Shown: positions 6,698 to 16,350, counted from the first letter of the stretch. The stretch: 64,000 bases of DNA from JAVJST01 sp040219295 (GCA_040219295.1 JAVJST010000001.1:1-64000), one strand, 5' to 3'. Notes: generated from the sequence alone by a model not told the origin. Numbers and translations are program-made.

Positions 6698-8316
6698 AGT
6701 TCGGCACGATTGCTCTGGAAGCGGCCGAAGGCACGATCCTCGCGCATTCCGTTCGAACGGCTGATGGTGCGGTTAAGAAAGGAACACGTCTCGGTGCGGA
6801 AGAAATTGCTCGCCTGGCGACCGGGGGCGTCTCTTCGATCATGGTTGCCGAACTAGAGGACGGAGACGTCGGAGAGGATCATGTGGCTTCACGGATCGCA
6901 TCGGCGATTGCGGGCGACGGTGTCCGTGTGGCGGATGCCTTTACCGGGCGCGCAAATCTATTCGCTCAGGCGGATGGCATCGCGACCCTGAATTCAGGCG
7001 CCCTGAATGAGCTCAATCTGGTCGATCCGGCGATCACGATTGCGACACTGCCACCGTTCACCCGGGTGGCGGCGCGGCAAATGGTGGCGACCGTTAAGAT
7101 CATTCCGTTCGCTGTCCCTCAGGACGTGGTTGCGCGAGCCGAGGCTGTGGCGGAGCGAACACGTCCCCGTGTTGCGGTTCAGCCTTTCCAGGAACGACGG
7201 GTCCATCTGGTGCTGACGAGATTTGTCCACGACAAAGACAGTGTCCTGGAGAAGCGTAAGCGTGCTGTCGTCGAACGAGTAACATCGCTTGGTGGGTCTG
7301 TTGCCGGGATCCAGATGTGCGCACACGATGTCGCGGACCTGGCCGAAACTCTGCGAGTTCTCAGCCCCGGACCTGATGACATCGTCCTGATGTTCGGCAC
7401 GTCGGCGATCCTGGACCGGCGGGATGTCGTTCCCGTCTCCCTGGAACAGGCCGGCGGGACAGTCGAGCACCTTGGTATGCCGGTTGATCCCGGGAATCTC
7501 CTGATGCTGGGACGCTTGGGATCGAGCTTGGTGATTGGCGTGCCCAGTTGCGCGTCAGCGCCTAAGGTCAACGGTTTTGACTGGGTGCTGGAGCGCGCAT
7601 TCGCGGGGCTGCCGTTGAATGGTTCCGTGGTTGCGGGGATGGGTGTCGGCGGATTGCTGGGTGAGATCGCCACGCGGCCGCAGCCCCGCAGACACGCGCA
7701 ACTATCGTCGTCGGCGGCGCCCAACGAGAATGTTGCTGCAGTTGTTTTGGCAGCCGGACGGTCGACCCGTATGGGCGACCGTTTCAAGCTTTGCGAGGAA
7801 CTAGCAGGGAAGCCGTTGGTCCGTTATTCGGTCGAAGCGGCGTTGGCAAGCCGGGCGCGGCCGGTGATAGTCGTCACGGGTCACAGGAGCGATGAGGTGC
7901 GCGCGGCCCTCGACGATCTCGACGTGACATTGGTACACAATTCCGATTACCACGACGGTCTTTCGACATCTCTGAAGGCCGGGATCGACGCCCTGGGTGC
8001 CGAGTGCGGTGCCGCGGTCATTATGCTTGCGGACATGCCGGACGTTTCGTCAGAGATCGTCGATCGGTTGATTACGTCCTTCGAGAGCGGCGACGATGGG
8101 ACAGTGTGCGTTCCGACAGCGGATTCGAAGCGCGGGAATCCGGTCCTTTGGGGTGCCCGGTTCTTTACCCGATTGCGGGCGATCAAGGGGGATACGGGCG
8201 CCCGGCATCTGCTTGGAGAATACGCCTCGGATGTGGTCGAAGTTGCTGTCGACGAACCTTCGATTTTTCTCGATGTCGACACCAAAGACGCACTGGAACG
8301 CCTTCGAAAGAGGTAG
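6694..8316 (+). CDS. MoeA-like molybdopterin-binding / MobA-like nucleotidyltransferase fusion
   Basis: A 540-residue two-domain protein. Residues ~1-330 resemble the molybdopterin-binding MoeA/CinA type (opening EAAEGTILAHSVRTADGAVKKG; DDIVLMFGTSAILDRRDVVP near 228). Residues ~345-540 are a MobA/MocA nucleotidyltransferase: VVLAAGRSTRMGDRFK with the glycine-rich NTP loop, LADMPD, and KRGNPVLW. It should attach metal to the pterin and add a nucleotide (CMP or GMP). This is unexpected beside an AOR, whose family cofactor normally carries no nucleotide. GTG start overlaps xdhC by 4 bp. A moonlighting role in scavenging or exchange is possible. Confidence 0.8.
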   Translation: MKFGTIALEAAEGTILAHSVRTADGAVKKGTRLGAEEIARLATGGVSSIMVAELEDGDVGEDHVASRIASAIAGDGVRVADAFTGRANLFAQADGIATLNSGALNELNLVDPAITIATLPPFTRVAARQMVATVKIIPFAVPQDVVARAEAVAERTRPRVAVQPFQERRVHLVLTRFVHDKDSVLEKRKRAVVERVTSLGGSVAGIQMCAHDVADLAETLRVLSPGPDDIVLMFGTSAILDRRDVVPVSLEQAGGTVEHLGMPVDPGNLLMLGRLGSSLVIGVPSCASAPKVNGFDWVLERAFAGLPLNGSVVAGMGVGGLLGEIATRPQPRRHAQLSSSAAPNENVAAVVLAAGRSTRMGDRFKLCEELAGKPLVRYSVEAALASRARPVIVVTGHRSDEVRAALDDLDVTLVHNSDYHDGLSTSLKAGIDALGAECGAAVIMLADMPDVSSEIVDRLITSFESGDDGTVCVPTADSKRGNPVLWGARFFTRLRAIKGDTGARHLLGEYASDVVEVAVDEPSIFLDVDTKDALERLRKR

Positions 8317-8374
8317 ATGGCTGTCCCAAGAGCGTCGATTCCATTCTATAATCGTATTTATTTCAATGCATTAT

Positions 8375-8387
8375 AGCTGAATCAGCT
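8375..8387. promoter_or_regulatory. Small palindrome in the AT-rich leader
   Basis: AGCTGA-A-TCAGCT is a perfect 13-bp palindrome in the AT-rich spacer 58 bp after the cofactor operon, followed by an A-run. It could be an operator or a weak terminator; nothing further supports either. Confidence 0.25.
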
Positions 8388-8424
8388 GCAAACAAAAAAA
8401 TCCTTAAACAACTCAATATACGTA

Positions 8425-8452
8425 TTGATGCGTACGTTATAAGGCGTATAGA
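8425..8452 (+). promoter_or_regulatory. Candidate sigma-70 promoter for the sensor/chemoreceptor genes
   Basis: TTGATG (8425-8430) and TATAGA (8447-8452) are 16 bp apart in an AT-rich stretch unusual for this genome, about 150 bp before the secreted sensor gene. ACGT cores recur at ~8420, 8432 and 8459. The spacing is plausible; this is a pattern call only. Confidence 0.4.
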
Positions 8453-8605
8453 CTGTGTACGTGTTAGCCCGGATTGGTCGGTCTTCCTTGGGGCATCGTT
8501 GAGGGCCAGAGTCAAAAGGAAATCAAAACGACGAAGTCATACCAATCTTTTGGCGACACCTCATATTTTTACCCTTCTAACCTGATCACAAGGAGTTCAG
8601 TTCCC

Positions 8606-9184
8606 ATGAAATCCAAGACTTTTGCAGCCATCGCCTTTGCGTTGCCGATGATGATGTCAGTCTCCGCGTACGCGGAAGGCCCCCACGTTGCGCCGATCAT
8701 GGAGTTGATCGAGGGCGACCTGAAGGCTGCCATGAGTGATGCCACGGTCATCGATGCGATCAAGGCCCAGAATGCCGCCCATGCAAGCCTGAGTGCCGAT
8801 GAAATCGATGCGCTCGACAAACAGTGGCGCGCGGAAGTCGACGCCTCGAGCAAACCTCTTATCGAGAAGGTTGCCGGAAACCCGTTGTCCGCCTACCTCA
8901 GCAAGGTGAAGTCCAACGGCGGGGGTCTCTACACCGAAATCTTCGTGATGGACAACAAGGGCCTCAATGTCGGCATGAGCGACACCACGTCGGACTACTG
9001 GCAGGGTGACGAAGGCAAATTCCAGAAGACTTTCGGTGCAGGCGCCAACGGCGTGTTCGTCGACGAGGTCGAAGAGGACGAGTCCTCCCAGACCCTGCAG
9101 TCTCAGGCCAGTTTCACGATCACCGACGGCTCCGGTGCTGCGATCGGCGCGGTGACGTTTGGTATCAATGTGAACGATCTTTGA
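8606..9184 (+). CDS. Secreted Cache/PAS-like sensor domain protein
   Basis: A 192-residue protein starting at the ATG at 8606 with AAGGAG ten bases upstream. Residues 1-22 form a signal peptide ending at ...SAYA-EG, so it is periplasmic. The rest begins helical, then shows a PAS-like beta sheet: the pattern YTEIFVMDNKGLNVGMSD, a tryptophan-containing DYWQGDEGKF, then FTITDGSGAAIGAVTFGINV, typical of small extracellular Cache sensor domains. It has no membrane anchor or output domain. It lies 60 bp before a chemoreceptor and probably binds a ligand for it. The Cache-like call is by pattern; the ligand is unknown. Confidence 0.65.
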   Translation: MKSKTFAAIAFALPMMMSVSAYAEGPHVAPIMELIEGDLKAAMSDATVIDAIKAQNAAHASLSADEIDALDKQWRAEVDASSKPLIEKVAGNPLSAYLSKVKSNGGGLYTEIFVMDNKGLNVGMSDTTSDYWQGDEGKFQKTFGAGANGVFVDEVEEDESSQTLQSQASFTITDGSGAAIGAVTFGINVNDL

Positions 9185-9244
9185 TCGCCACGCTGATTCC
9201 GGCAAACATACAACCACAATGAACTGAGAAACGGTACTGATCCA

Positions 9245-10972
9245 ATGTCCAGCATGACCGAAGCACCAGCGCCCCAGTTGGCGGAGAACAATCGTCAAGG
9301 CAAAACCGGCGACAGTCCCGCCAATGGGGAAATCCGGGTGGCGAGAACGTCTGTTGGCAAGAAACTGGCGACGATGATGGCGTTGGCCGTCATCGTCGGC
9401 AGTGCCGTACTTTGTGGCATTCTGGTTGTTATGCAGACCAACACCGCCCGAGAGCGGCAAGTCGACAGCAACTTGCTGGTTTCCCGTCTTGTCGCTAATG
9501 AAATCTCCGGCGCCGTTCGATGGGGCAAAACTGATCTCATTGACCAAGGTGTCGAATCAAACCGTATCTCCACCAAGGGCGAAATGGCCGGGTTCCTGAC
9601 GTTCGATAAGGATGGCAACCCGTTGACTTCGTTCGCCGATGAAGATCTGGCGCCCGCCCTGGAGACCTATGACGACGATATTGCCGCGAATCTGGCTGTC
9701 GAGGAGGCAGCGCTACTGAAGGGCGATGGATACAACATCGTAGTTCAACCGATCCTTTCCGAGAAAAAGGGCGAGTTCATCCGTGTCGGCACGGCGGCGA
9801 TATTTTGGAGCACCAAAGGGATCACCAGCGCCATCTTCGATGCAATGGTGGCATCAGCGATTGCGACGTTGATCGTCGTTGTCTTGCTCGTTGCATTGCT
9901 GGTCTTTCTGCTAAGAAGGTTATTGCTGGCGCCGCTCGGCGGAGTCACCGGCGCCATGGGCAGACTCGCCAATAACGAGCTCGAGACCGAAATTCCGTAT
10001 GGAGAGCGGACCGATGAGATCGGTGCGATTGCCGATACGCTCCGAGTGTTCAAGGAAAACGCACAGGAGATGCAACGCCTCGAGTCGGAGCGCAAGGAAA
10101 TCGACAAGCGCACCGAAGAAGAAAAACGGGCGATGTTCATCAACTTGGCGAACAACTTCGAAGCCAGTGTCGGCAACGTCGTGAACAACGTCTCTTCGGC
10201 AGCGACGGAGCTTCGCGCATCGGCAGAGAACATGTCGTCGTCGGCTGACATGACCATCTCGCAGTCCAAGTCTGTAACCGACGTGTCGGAGCGGGCATCG
10301 GAGAACGTGCAGATGATGGCTGCGGCAGCCGAGGAGTTGTCGCGCTCGATCGAGGCGATCGGCCTACAGGTATCCGAGTCGTCGCAGATTGCGGCGGAGG
10401 CCGTCAGCGAGTCAGAAGAGGCCAACCGGATGATTCAGGGCTTGGTCGAGGCGTCGCAGAAGATCGGGGATGTCGTCAACCTGATTACCGATATCGCGGA
10501 ACAAACTAATCTTCTGGCGCTGAACGCCACCATCGAGGCTGCCCGAGCCGGCGAGGCCGGAAAAGGTTTTGCGGTGGTTGCGTCCGAGGTTAAGAACCTT
10601 GCGAATCAGACTGCCAAGGCCACAGAGGAGATCGGAAGTCAGATCGCGGACATTCGCAACGCGACGGAAAACTCGGTTCGTGCAATCGAGAACACGTCGA
10701 AGACCATCGGCCGCATCAACGAGATTTCGGTTGCGATCTCCACATCGGTTGACGAGCAGAAGCAGGCAACGGTTGAGATCGCGCAGAATGCGGAACGTGC
10801 GGCCTCGGGAACCGACGAGGTGGCATCCAGTATTCTCAAGGTATCGGAGGCCGCCGGCGAAACTGGCGAAGCCTCGATCGAGATACAGAACGCTGCGGCT
10901 GAGCTTTCACAGCAGTCAGAGACACTGAGCAAGGAAGTCGACGGTTTCCTGGCGAAGATCCGGTCCGAATAA
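9245..10972 (+). CDS. Methyl-accepting chemotaxis protein
   Basis: A 575-residue chemoreceptor. It has a cytoplasmic N-terminal tail, TM1 at ~40-62, a small periplasmic domain (~63-192) containing FDKDGN, TM2 at ~197-222, then HAMP and a long coiled-coil signalling domain. The conserved hairpin tip reads EQTNLLALNATIEAARAGEAGKGFAVVA, followed by SEVKNLANQTAKATEEI. It would signal to CheA/CheW encoded elsewhere. No C-terminal pentapeptide tether is seen. The periplasmic part is short, so the secreted protein encoded just upstream may supply the ligand-binding function. Confidence 0.92.
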   Translation: MSSMTEAPAPQLAENNRQGKTGDSPANGEIRVARTSVGKKLATMMALAVIVGSAVLCGILVVMQTNTARERQVDSNLLVSRLVANEISGAVRWGKTDLIDQGVESNRISTKGEMAGFLTFDKDGNPLTSFADEDLAPALETYDDDIAANLAVEEAALLKGDGYNIVVQPILSEKKGEFIRVGTAAIFWSTKGITSAIFDAMVASAIATLIVVVLLVALLVFLLRRLLLAPLGGVTGAMGRLANNELETEIPYGERTDEIGAIADTLRVFKENAQEMQRLESERKEIDKRTEEEKRAMFINLANNFEASVGNVVNNVSSAATELRASAENMSSSADMTISQSKSVTDVSERASENVQMMAAAAEELSRSIEAIGLQVSESSQIAAEAVSESEEANRMIQGLVEASQKIGDVVNLITDIAEQTNLLALNATIEAARAGEAGKGFAVVASEVKNLANQTAKATEEIGSQIADIRNATENSVRAIENTSKTIGRINEISVAISTSVDEQKQATVEIAQNAERAASGTDEVASSILKVSEAAGETGEASIEIQNAAAELSQQSETLSKEVDGFLAKIRSE

Positions 10973-10995
10973 CCGGATAACGCATGACGCAAGGT

Positions 10996-12087
10996 TCAGG
11001 CGATTCTCGAGACAGGCAGGTCGAGGGTAGCACCGCCGGCCCGTTCAGCAAGCATCTCGCGCTGAAGCAGTCCCGTTTGGGCATCAATCGCTCCGACCAC
11101 AGCCGCGGCGTTGATCGTCGCCGCACGCAATGTCTCGTCGGCCGGACGATCCTCCGCGAGGAATACGCTCAGTGTGGAAATGAAGGCGTCTCCTGCACCT
11201 GCGGTACCCTGAACTTCGGTGCGCACGGTCGGGCAGTAGTGGATTCCGTCGTCGTCCGCCAGATAGGCACCGTCGATACCGTCGGTGACGACGAGGCGTC
11301 CGACGCCAAGGCTTCGGACGTGCCGCATGAACGACACCAATCCCATGGCGAACCCGCCGAATTCAAGCCCGACACGGCAGAGAGGCGGTAGACCCGGGTC
11401 GTCCGGTTCGTCCAGCACGTGGTCGGCGCAACTGGCGCAAACAACTGGAACCAGCGCCTCTGCCTCGACTCGATTGATCGCCAACAGGTCGATCTTCGGG
11501 AAGCAATCCAAGAGCGCACGGCTCCGGGACGTCAACTGACGGATGCCGGGGTTAACGGCGACAAAGGCACCGGCATTGCGCCCGTGGTCGACGATTGTCG
11601 GAAAACAGTCCGCTGATCGGTTAGAAAGGTTGGTCACATAAACGAGATCGCGTCCCTCGAACATGTCATCCCGCAAATCCTCGGGCCGTAGCAACGTGTT
11701 TGAGCCCCGTTGGGTGAAGATCGTCGCATTCTTGTCGTGCGAACAGACCATCACCGCAACGCCTGTCGGAAGTTCGTCAGTGGTCACGACGGCCGAGGCG
11801 TCTATGCCCTCCCGGGCGAGCCGATTGAGGATTCGCTCCCCGTCGCGGTCGAGGCCGATCTTGATCAGTGTAGCGACCTCAAGGCCAAGGCGGGCCATGC
11901 TCACCGCAGCATTGACGGCGCCACCGCCCGAGTGGTCGGTAATCGACAACGACTCAATCTTGCGGCCCTGCTCGAGCAACAGGAACGACGAAGTCGCATT
12001 GTGCATGGTCATCCGCTCGACGTCCCGATCAGCGACGAGCACGATTATGTCGACCATGGCCGAGCCGATAGTGATAGCGCGTGTCAT
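10996..12087 (-). CDS. PfkB-family sugar/nucleoside kinase
   Basis: A 363-residue ribokinase-like kinase. Visible marks are the N-terminal substrate segment HSGGGAVNAAVSMARLG near residue 52 and the C-terminal anion-hole/catalytic motif GTAGAGDAF near 294 with the base Asp. It begins 33 bp downstream of the small membrane protein of the glycerol ABC transporter on the same strand, so it is probably the last gene of that operon. It contains an insert near 215-245 with two CxxC-like cysteines (VCASCADHV). The substrate cannot be named; its location suggests a sugar or sugar alcohol that enters with or beside glycerol. Confidence 0.85.
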   Translation of the reverse strand: MTRAITIGSAMVDIIVLVADRDVERMTMHNATSSFLLLEQGRKIESLSITDHSGGGAVNAAVSMARLGLEVATLIKIGLDRDGERILNRLAREGIDASAVVTTDELPTGVAVMVCSHDKNATIFTQRGSNTLLRPEDLRDDMFEGRDLVYVTNLSNRSADCFPTIVDHGRNAGAFVAVNPGIRQLTSRSRALLDCFPKIDLLAINRVEAEALVPVVCASCADHVLDEPDDPGLPPLCRVGLEFGGFAMGLVSFMRHVRSLGVGRLVVTDGIDGAYLADDDGIHYCPTVRTEVQGTAGAGDAFISTLSVFLAEDRPADETLRAATINAAAVVGAIDAQTGLLQREMLAERAGGATLDLPVSRIA

Positions 12088-12120
12088 GGTCTGCTTCGTA
12101 GCACGTTTGTGCGACGGATG

Positions 12121-12402
12121 TCAGACCCAGCGGAACACGATGAAACCGTACACCATGGATATGCCCAACGCGCCCCAGAGCGGGGTCCCCATGATTGCCA
12201 GCCATGCGAGGAAAATGTAGGCGCTGCCGAGCAAGGAGATGAAGAGGCGGTCGCCGCGCGTGGTGTCGAGTCCGAGGATACCGTGCCGGGGTCCTCCACC
12301 GGGAGACCGAAACTCCCAGAAAACCATGGTTACCAGACAAGCCAGGATAAACAGGAAGAACGCGGCCGTTGGCCAGGTCCATGCCATCCACGTAAGGCCC
12401 AT
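12121..12402 (-). CDS. glpU: Small integral membrane protein of the glycerol ABC transporter (DUF2160)
   Basis: A 93-residue protein with three hydrophobic segments (about 8-28, 52-72, 74-92) and a short polar loop containing RSPGGGPRHGILGLDTTRGDR. This is the small DUF2160 protein that accompanies GlpSTPQV-type glycerol transporters in rhizobia and relatives. It follows the second permease by 18 bp. Its exact function is not settled even in studied systems. Confidence 0.8.
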   Translation of the reverse strand: MGLTWMAWTWPTAAFFLFILACLVTMVFWEFRSPGGGPRHGILGLDTTRGDRLFISLLGSAYIFLAWLAIMGTPLWGALGISMVYGFIVFRWV

Positions 12403-12420
12403 TGTTTGTCTCCCGTTCTC

Positions 12421-13221
<801 letters not shown>

Positions 13222-13235
13222 AACTTATACCCCCC

Positions 13236-14099
13236 TCACTGCTGCTCATTCCGCATCATCAGCGTGTAGAAGACCCAGCTGACGAGCAGGACGATCAGGA
13301 AATAGATCAGCGACATTGCAGCCGCCGGACCGAGATCGAACTGTCCAAGCGCGATCTTGACCAGATCGATCGAGAGCAGGGTCGTCGAGTTGCCGGGACC
13401 GCCGCCGGTCAGCACGACGGTTTCGGTGTAGATCATGAAACTGTCCATGAAACGCAGCAGAATGGCGATGGTGAGGACCCGCTTCATCTTTGGCAGCTGT
13501 ATATGCCGGAAAATGGCCCACGATCCCGCGCCATCGATTTTGGCGGCCTGGTAGTAGGCGTCCGGAATCGAAACCAGTCCGGCATACGAAAGCAGGACGA
13601 CGAGCGACGTCCAGTGCCAGACATCCATGAGGATCAGCGTGAACCAGGCGTCCTCCGGCTGGCGTGTGTAGTTGTAATCGAAACCGAGCGCATTGAGGCC
13701 GCGGCCTAGAAGGCCGATGTCCGGCAGCGCGAAGATGTTCCACATGGCTCCGACGACGTTCCAGGGGATAAGCAGGGGCAGGGCCATCAGAACGAGGCAA
13801 ACCGGCACCCAAAACCCCTTGCGCGGCATCGTGAGAGCGATCGCGATGCCGAGCGGCACCTCGATTGCGAGGATCGTGGCCGTGAATATCGCCTGCCGGA
13901 TCAGGGCATCGTGAAACCGCTCGGAACTGAGCACCTCCTCAAACCAGAGTACACCTGCCCAGAAGAAGGTGTTGTCGCCGAAGGTTTCCTGGACCGAGTA
14001 GTTGACGACAGTCATCAGCGGAATGATCGCGTTGAATGCGACCAGCGCGACAACTGGCAGCACGAAAAACCACGCTTTCTGGTTCTGAATCTTGTTCAT
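13236..14099 (-). CDS. glpP: Glycerol ABC transporter permease
   Basis: A 287-residue MalF-type permease with six or more spans. The first is at ~10-30 and an EAA-like loop, IPDAYYQAAKIDGAGSWAIF, lies near residue 174. Its start overlaps the glpT stop by four bases (ATGA), implying translational coupling, and GlpQ follows 14 bp later. Confidence 0.88.
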   Translation of the reverse strand: MNKIQNQKAWFFVLPVVALVAFNAIIPLMTVVNYSVQETFGDNTFFWAGVLWFEEVLSSERFHDALIRQAIFTATILAIEVPLGIAIALTMPRKGFWVPVCLVLMALPLLIPWNVVGAMWNIFALPDIGLLGRGLNALGFDYNYTRQPEDAWFTLILMDVWHWTSLVVLLSYAGLVSIPDAYYQAAKIDGAGSWAIFRHIQLPKMKRVLTIAILLRFMDSFMIYTETVVLTGGGPGNSTTLLSIDLVKIALGQFDLGPAAAMSLIYFLIVLLVSWVFYTLMMRNEQQ

Positions 14100-15190
14100 T
14101 GCTCGCGCTCCGCCGCGTAGTCGCCGCCGACGATCCAGCCGCGGTCGTAGACTTGGGTGTGGGCCCTGTCAAAGTCGAGGAATGCAGTGACGGCCGGAAT
14201 CTCGGCGCCTTCGGCGACGAGCAGCTTGATGACACCGGTGTCGTGTTCCGTATCGACGATCCTGAATCTGCCGGCATCGCTGACCTTGTTTATCCGTACC
14301 GGCAATCCGTGATCGGCAAAGCTGACGAACTCCGGTCGGATACCGATTTCAAGACCCTCTCCGGTGCCGGAATACTTCATCGCGTTATCTGTATCGACTT
14401 CGATGCCGTTGACCCAAGCGCGGCCGTCGGCGATCTCGCACGGCATCACGTTCATGCCGGGTGAACCGATAAAGTGACCGACGAACGTGTGCTGTGGCTT
14501 TTCGAACAGCTCGACCGGTGTCCCGATCTGCACGACCTCGCCGAGGTTCATGACGACGACCTTATCCGCGAATGTCAGGGCCTCGGTCTGGTCGTGCGTG
14601 ACATAGATCATGGTGACGCCGATGCGTTGGTGCAGTTCCTTCAGTTTCGACCGCAATTCCCATTTCAGGTGCGGGTCGATCACGGTCAGCGGCTCGTCGA
14701 ACATCACGACGTTCACGTCTGTCCGGACCAACCCGCGCCCAAGGGAGATTTTCTGCTTGCCGTCGGCCGTCAGGCCGGCAGCGCGCGTATTCAAGGTCTC
14801 CGAGAGGTCGGTCAGTGCCGCGATCTCGCGCACGCGTTTGTCGACCTCGGCCTCCGGGACGTCGCGATTGCGGAGAGGAAATGCCAGATTATCGTAGACT
14901 GTCATCGTGTCGTAGACGACCGGGAACTGGAACACCTGAGCAATATGCCGTTGATCGGGCGGCAGGTCCGTCACGTCCTGATCATCGAACAGCACGCGTC
15001 CGTGGCTCGGGCGAAGCAACCCTGAGATGATGTTGAGCAGGGTCGTCTTTCCGCATCCCGATGGGCCCAGGAGCGCATAGGCACCGCCATCGTCCCAATC
15101 GACGTCGAGTTGCTTGAGCGCCCAATCGCCGTCGGATGTTGGATTGACCATGTAACTGTGACGAAGGTCGTCGAGGGTTATCTTTGCCAT
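14096..15190 (-). CDS. glpT: Glycerol ABC transporter ATP-binding subunit (degenerate signature motif)
   Basis: A 364-residue ABC ATPase. Start chosen at MAKITLDD (15190), 8 bp after the glpS stop; the open frame extends further upstream but only as antisense of glpS. Walker A is GPSGCGKTT near residue 37, Walker B is VVMFDEP, and the switch histidine is present (YVTHDQTEA). The signature loop is LTADGKQ instead of LSGGQ. A C-terminal TOBE-like regulatory region follows. It pairs with GlpS, which has the complementary pattern of intact and lost motifs. Confidence 0.88.
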   Translation of the reverse strand: MAKITLDDLRHSYMVNPTSDGDWALKQLDVDWDDGGAYALLGPSGCGKTTLLNIISGLLRPSHGRVLFDDQDVTDLPPDQRHIAQVFQFPVVYDTMTVYDNLAFPLRNRDVPEAEVDKRVREIAALTDLSETLNTRAAGLTADGKQKISLGRGLVRTDVNVVMFDEPLTVIDPHLKWELRSKLKELHQRIGVTMIYVTHDQTEALTFADKVVVMNLGEVVQIGTPVELFEKPQHTFVGHFIGSPGMNVMPCEIADGRAWVNGIEVDTDNAMKYSGTGEGLEIGIRPEFVSFADHGLPVRINKVSDAGRFRIVDTEHDTGVIKLLVAEGAEIPAVTAFLDFDRAHTQVYDRGWIVGGDYAAEREQ

Positions 15191-15198
15191 GTCGTCAC

Positions 15199-16278
15199 CT
15201 ACTTCGCCTCCGCATTGGTCAAGCGCCGGCCATCCTTGTCGAAGTAGAACGCCTCGGACACGTTGACGTACAAATGCGCAGTATCGCCGACACCGAATGA
15301 GTGAATGCCGTGTGCCTGCGATACCCATGGGATAGAGTTGATCTCGAAATGGACGACGCTTTCCGATCCGCTGAGTTCGGTGACAAGGACGCGCCCCTCG
15401 ATTTCCACGGCGTTGCCGTCGATAGGGTTCGGCGTGACGTGGTGGGGGCGGATTCCCATGAGGTACTCGCCGTCCGCAAGGGTGGCCTGAGAGGCTCCAG
15501 CAGGCCAACGGACCGTGTCGCCAAGCAGGATATCGTTGCCGGCTTTGCGCACCGGAGCAACGTTCATAGGGGGATCGGAGAACACGCTGGCACTGACGAG
15601 GTCGTTCGGTTTTCGATAGAGATCTCCAGTCGGGCCGAACTGTGTGATGCGTCCTTCCATCAGGGTTCCGGTATTGCCGCCGAACAACAATGCCTCGGTC
15701 GGCTCGGTCGTGGCATAGACGACGATGCAATCGCGATTCGAGAATAACCGCGGAAGTTCGTCACGGAGCTCTTCACGTAGTTTGAAATCCAGATTGGCGA
15801 GCGGTTCGTCGAGCAGAACAAGGTTCGAGTCCTTGACCAGCGCGCGGGCCATTGCCGTGCGTTGTTGCTGGCCACCTGACAGTTCCGACGGACGCCGATC
15901 GAGCATCGGTGAGAGCTTCAGCAGTTCCGCCATCTCGCCGACGCGTTTCTTGATTTCCGGATCGGGAATCCGCGCTACCCGGAGCGGCGATGCGATGTTC
16001 TCGAACACCGTGAAGTTCGGATAGTTAATGAACTGCTGGTAGACCATGGAGACGTTGCGTTTCTGGACGGCGACGCCGGTCACGTTCTTTCCGTTGAACC
16101 AGACTTCGCCACGCGTCGGCCGTTCGATGCCGGCCATCAGCTGCATCAGGGTGGTCTTCCCGGCGAGTGTCGTGCCGAGTAAAATGTTGAAGCTGCCGGC
16201 CTCGAGCAGGAGATCGGTCGGGTAAATGTGGGTGTCCGCGCCGACCGTCTTGCTGATGGATTTCAGTTCCAGGTTCAT
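15199..16278 (-). CDS. glpS: Glycerol ABC transporter ATP-binding subunit (lacks switch histidine)
   Basis: A 359-residue ABC ATPase. The signature LSGGQQQR near residue 134 and Walker B LVLLDEP are canonical. Walker A is GTTLAGKTT, which keeps G-x4-GKT but loses the usual GxSGxG pattern. The H-loop reads YATTEPTEA, with threonine where the switch histidine belongs. In a GlpS/GlpT heterodimer one composite ATP site would be canonical (GlpT Walker/His plus GlpS signature) and the other degenerate. It is the first gene after the substrate-binding protein. Confidence 0.88.
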   Translation of the reverse strand: MNLELKSISKTVGADTHIYPTDLLLEAGSFNILLGTTLAGKTTLMQLMAGIERPTRGEVWFNGKNVTGVAVQKRNVSMVYQQFINYPNFTVFENIASPLRVARIPDPEIKKRVGEMAELLKLSPMLDRRPSELSGGQQQRTAMARALVKDSNLVLLDEPLANLDFKLREELRDELPRLFSNRDCIVVYATTEPTEALLFGGNTGTLMEGRITQFGPTGDLYRKPNDLVSASVFSDPPMNVAPVRKAGNDILLGDTVRWPAGASQATLADGEYLMGIRPHHVTPNPIDGNAVEIEGRVLVTELSGSESVVHFEINSIPWVSQAHGIHSFGVGDTAHLYVNVSEAFYFDKDGRRLTNAEAK

Positions 16279-16350
16279 GATCTTCAGAGTCTACCGTGGA
16301 TTGGCGCGACGGTCGCGCGTCTCCTGGAATGTTACGGGGCGAAGTCGGGA

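Noticed and set aside
15191..15730. Upstream extension of the glpT open frame
   Set aside because: It overlaps glpS in another frame; MAKITLDD at 15190 begins the ABC domain at the normal distance and directly follows the glpS stop.
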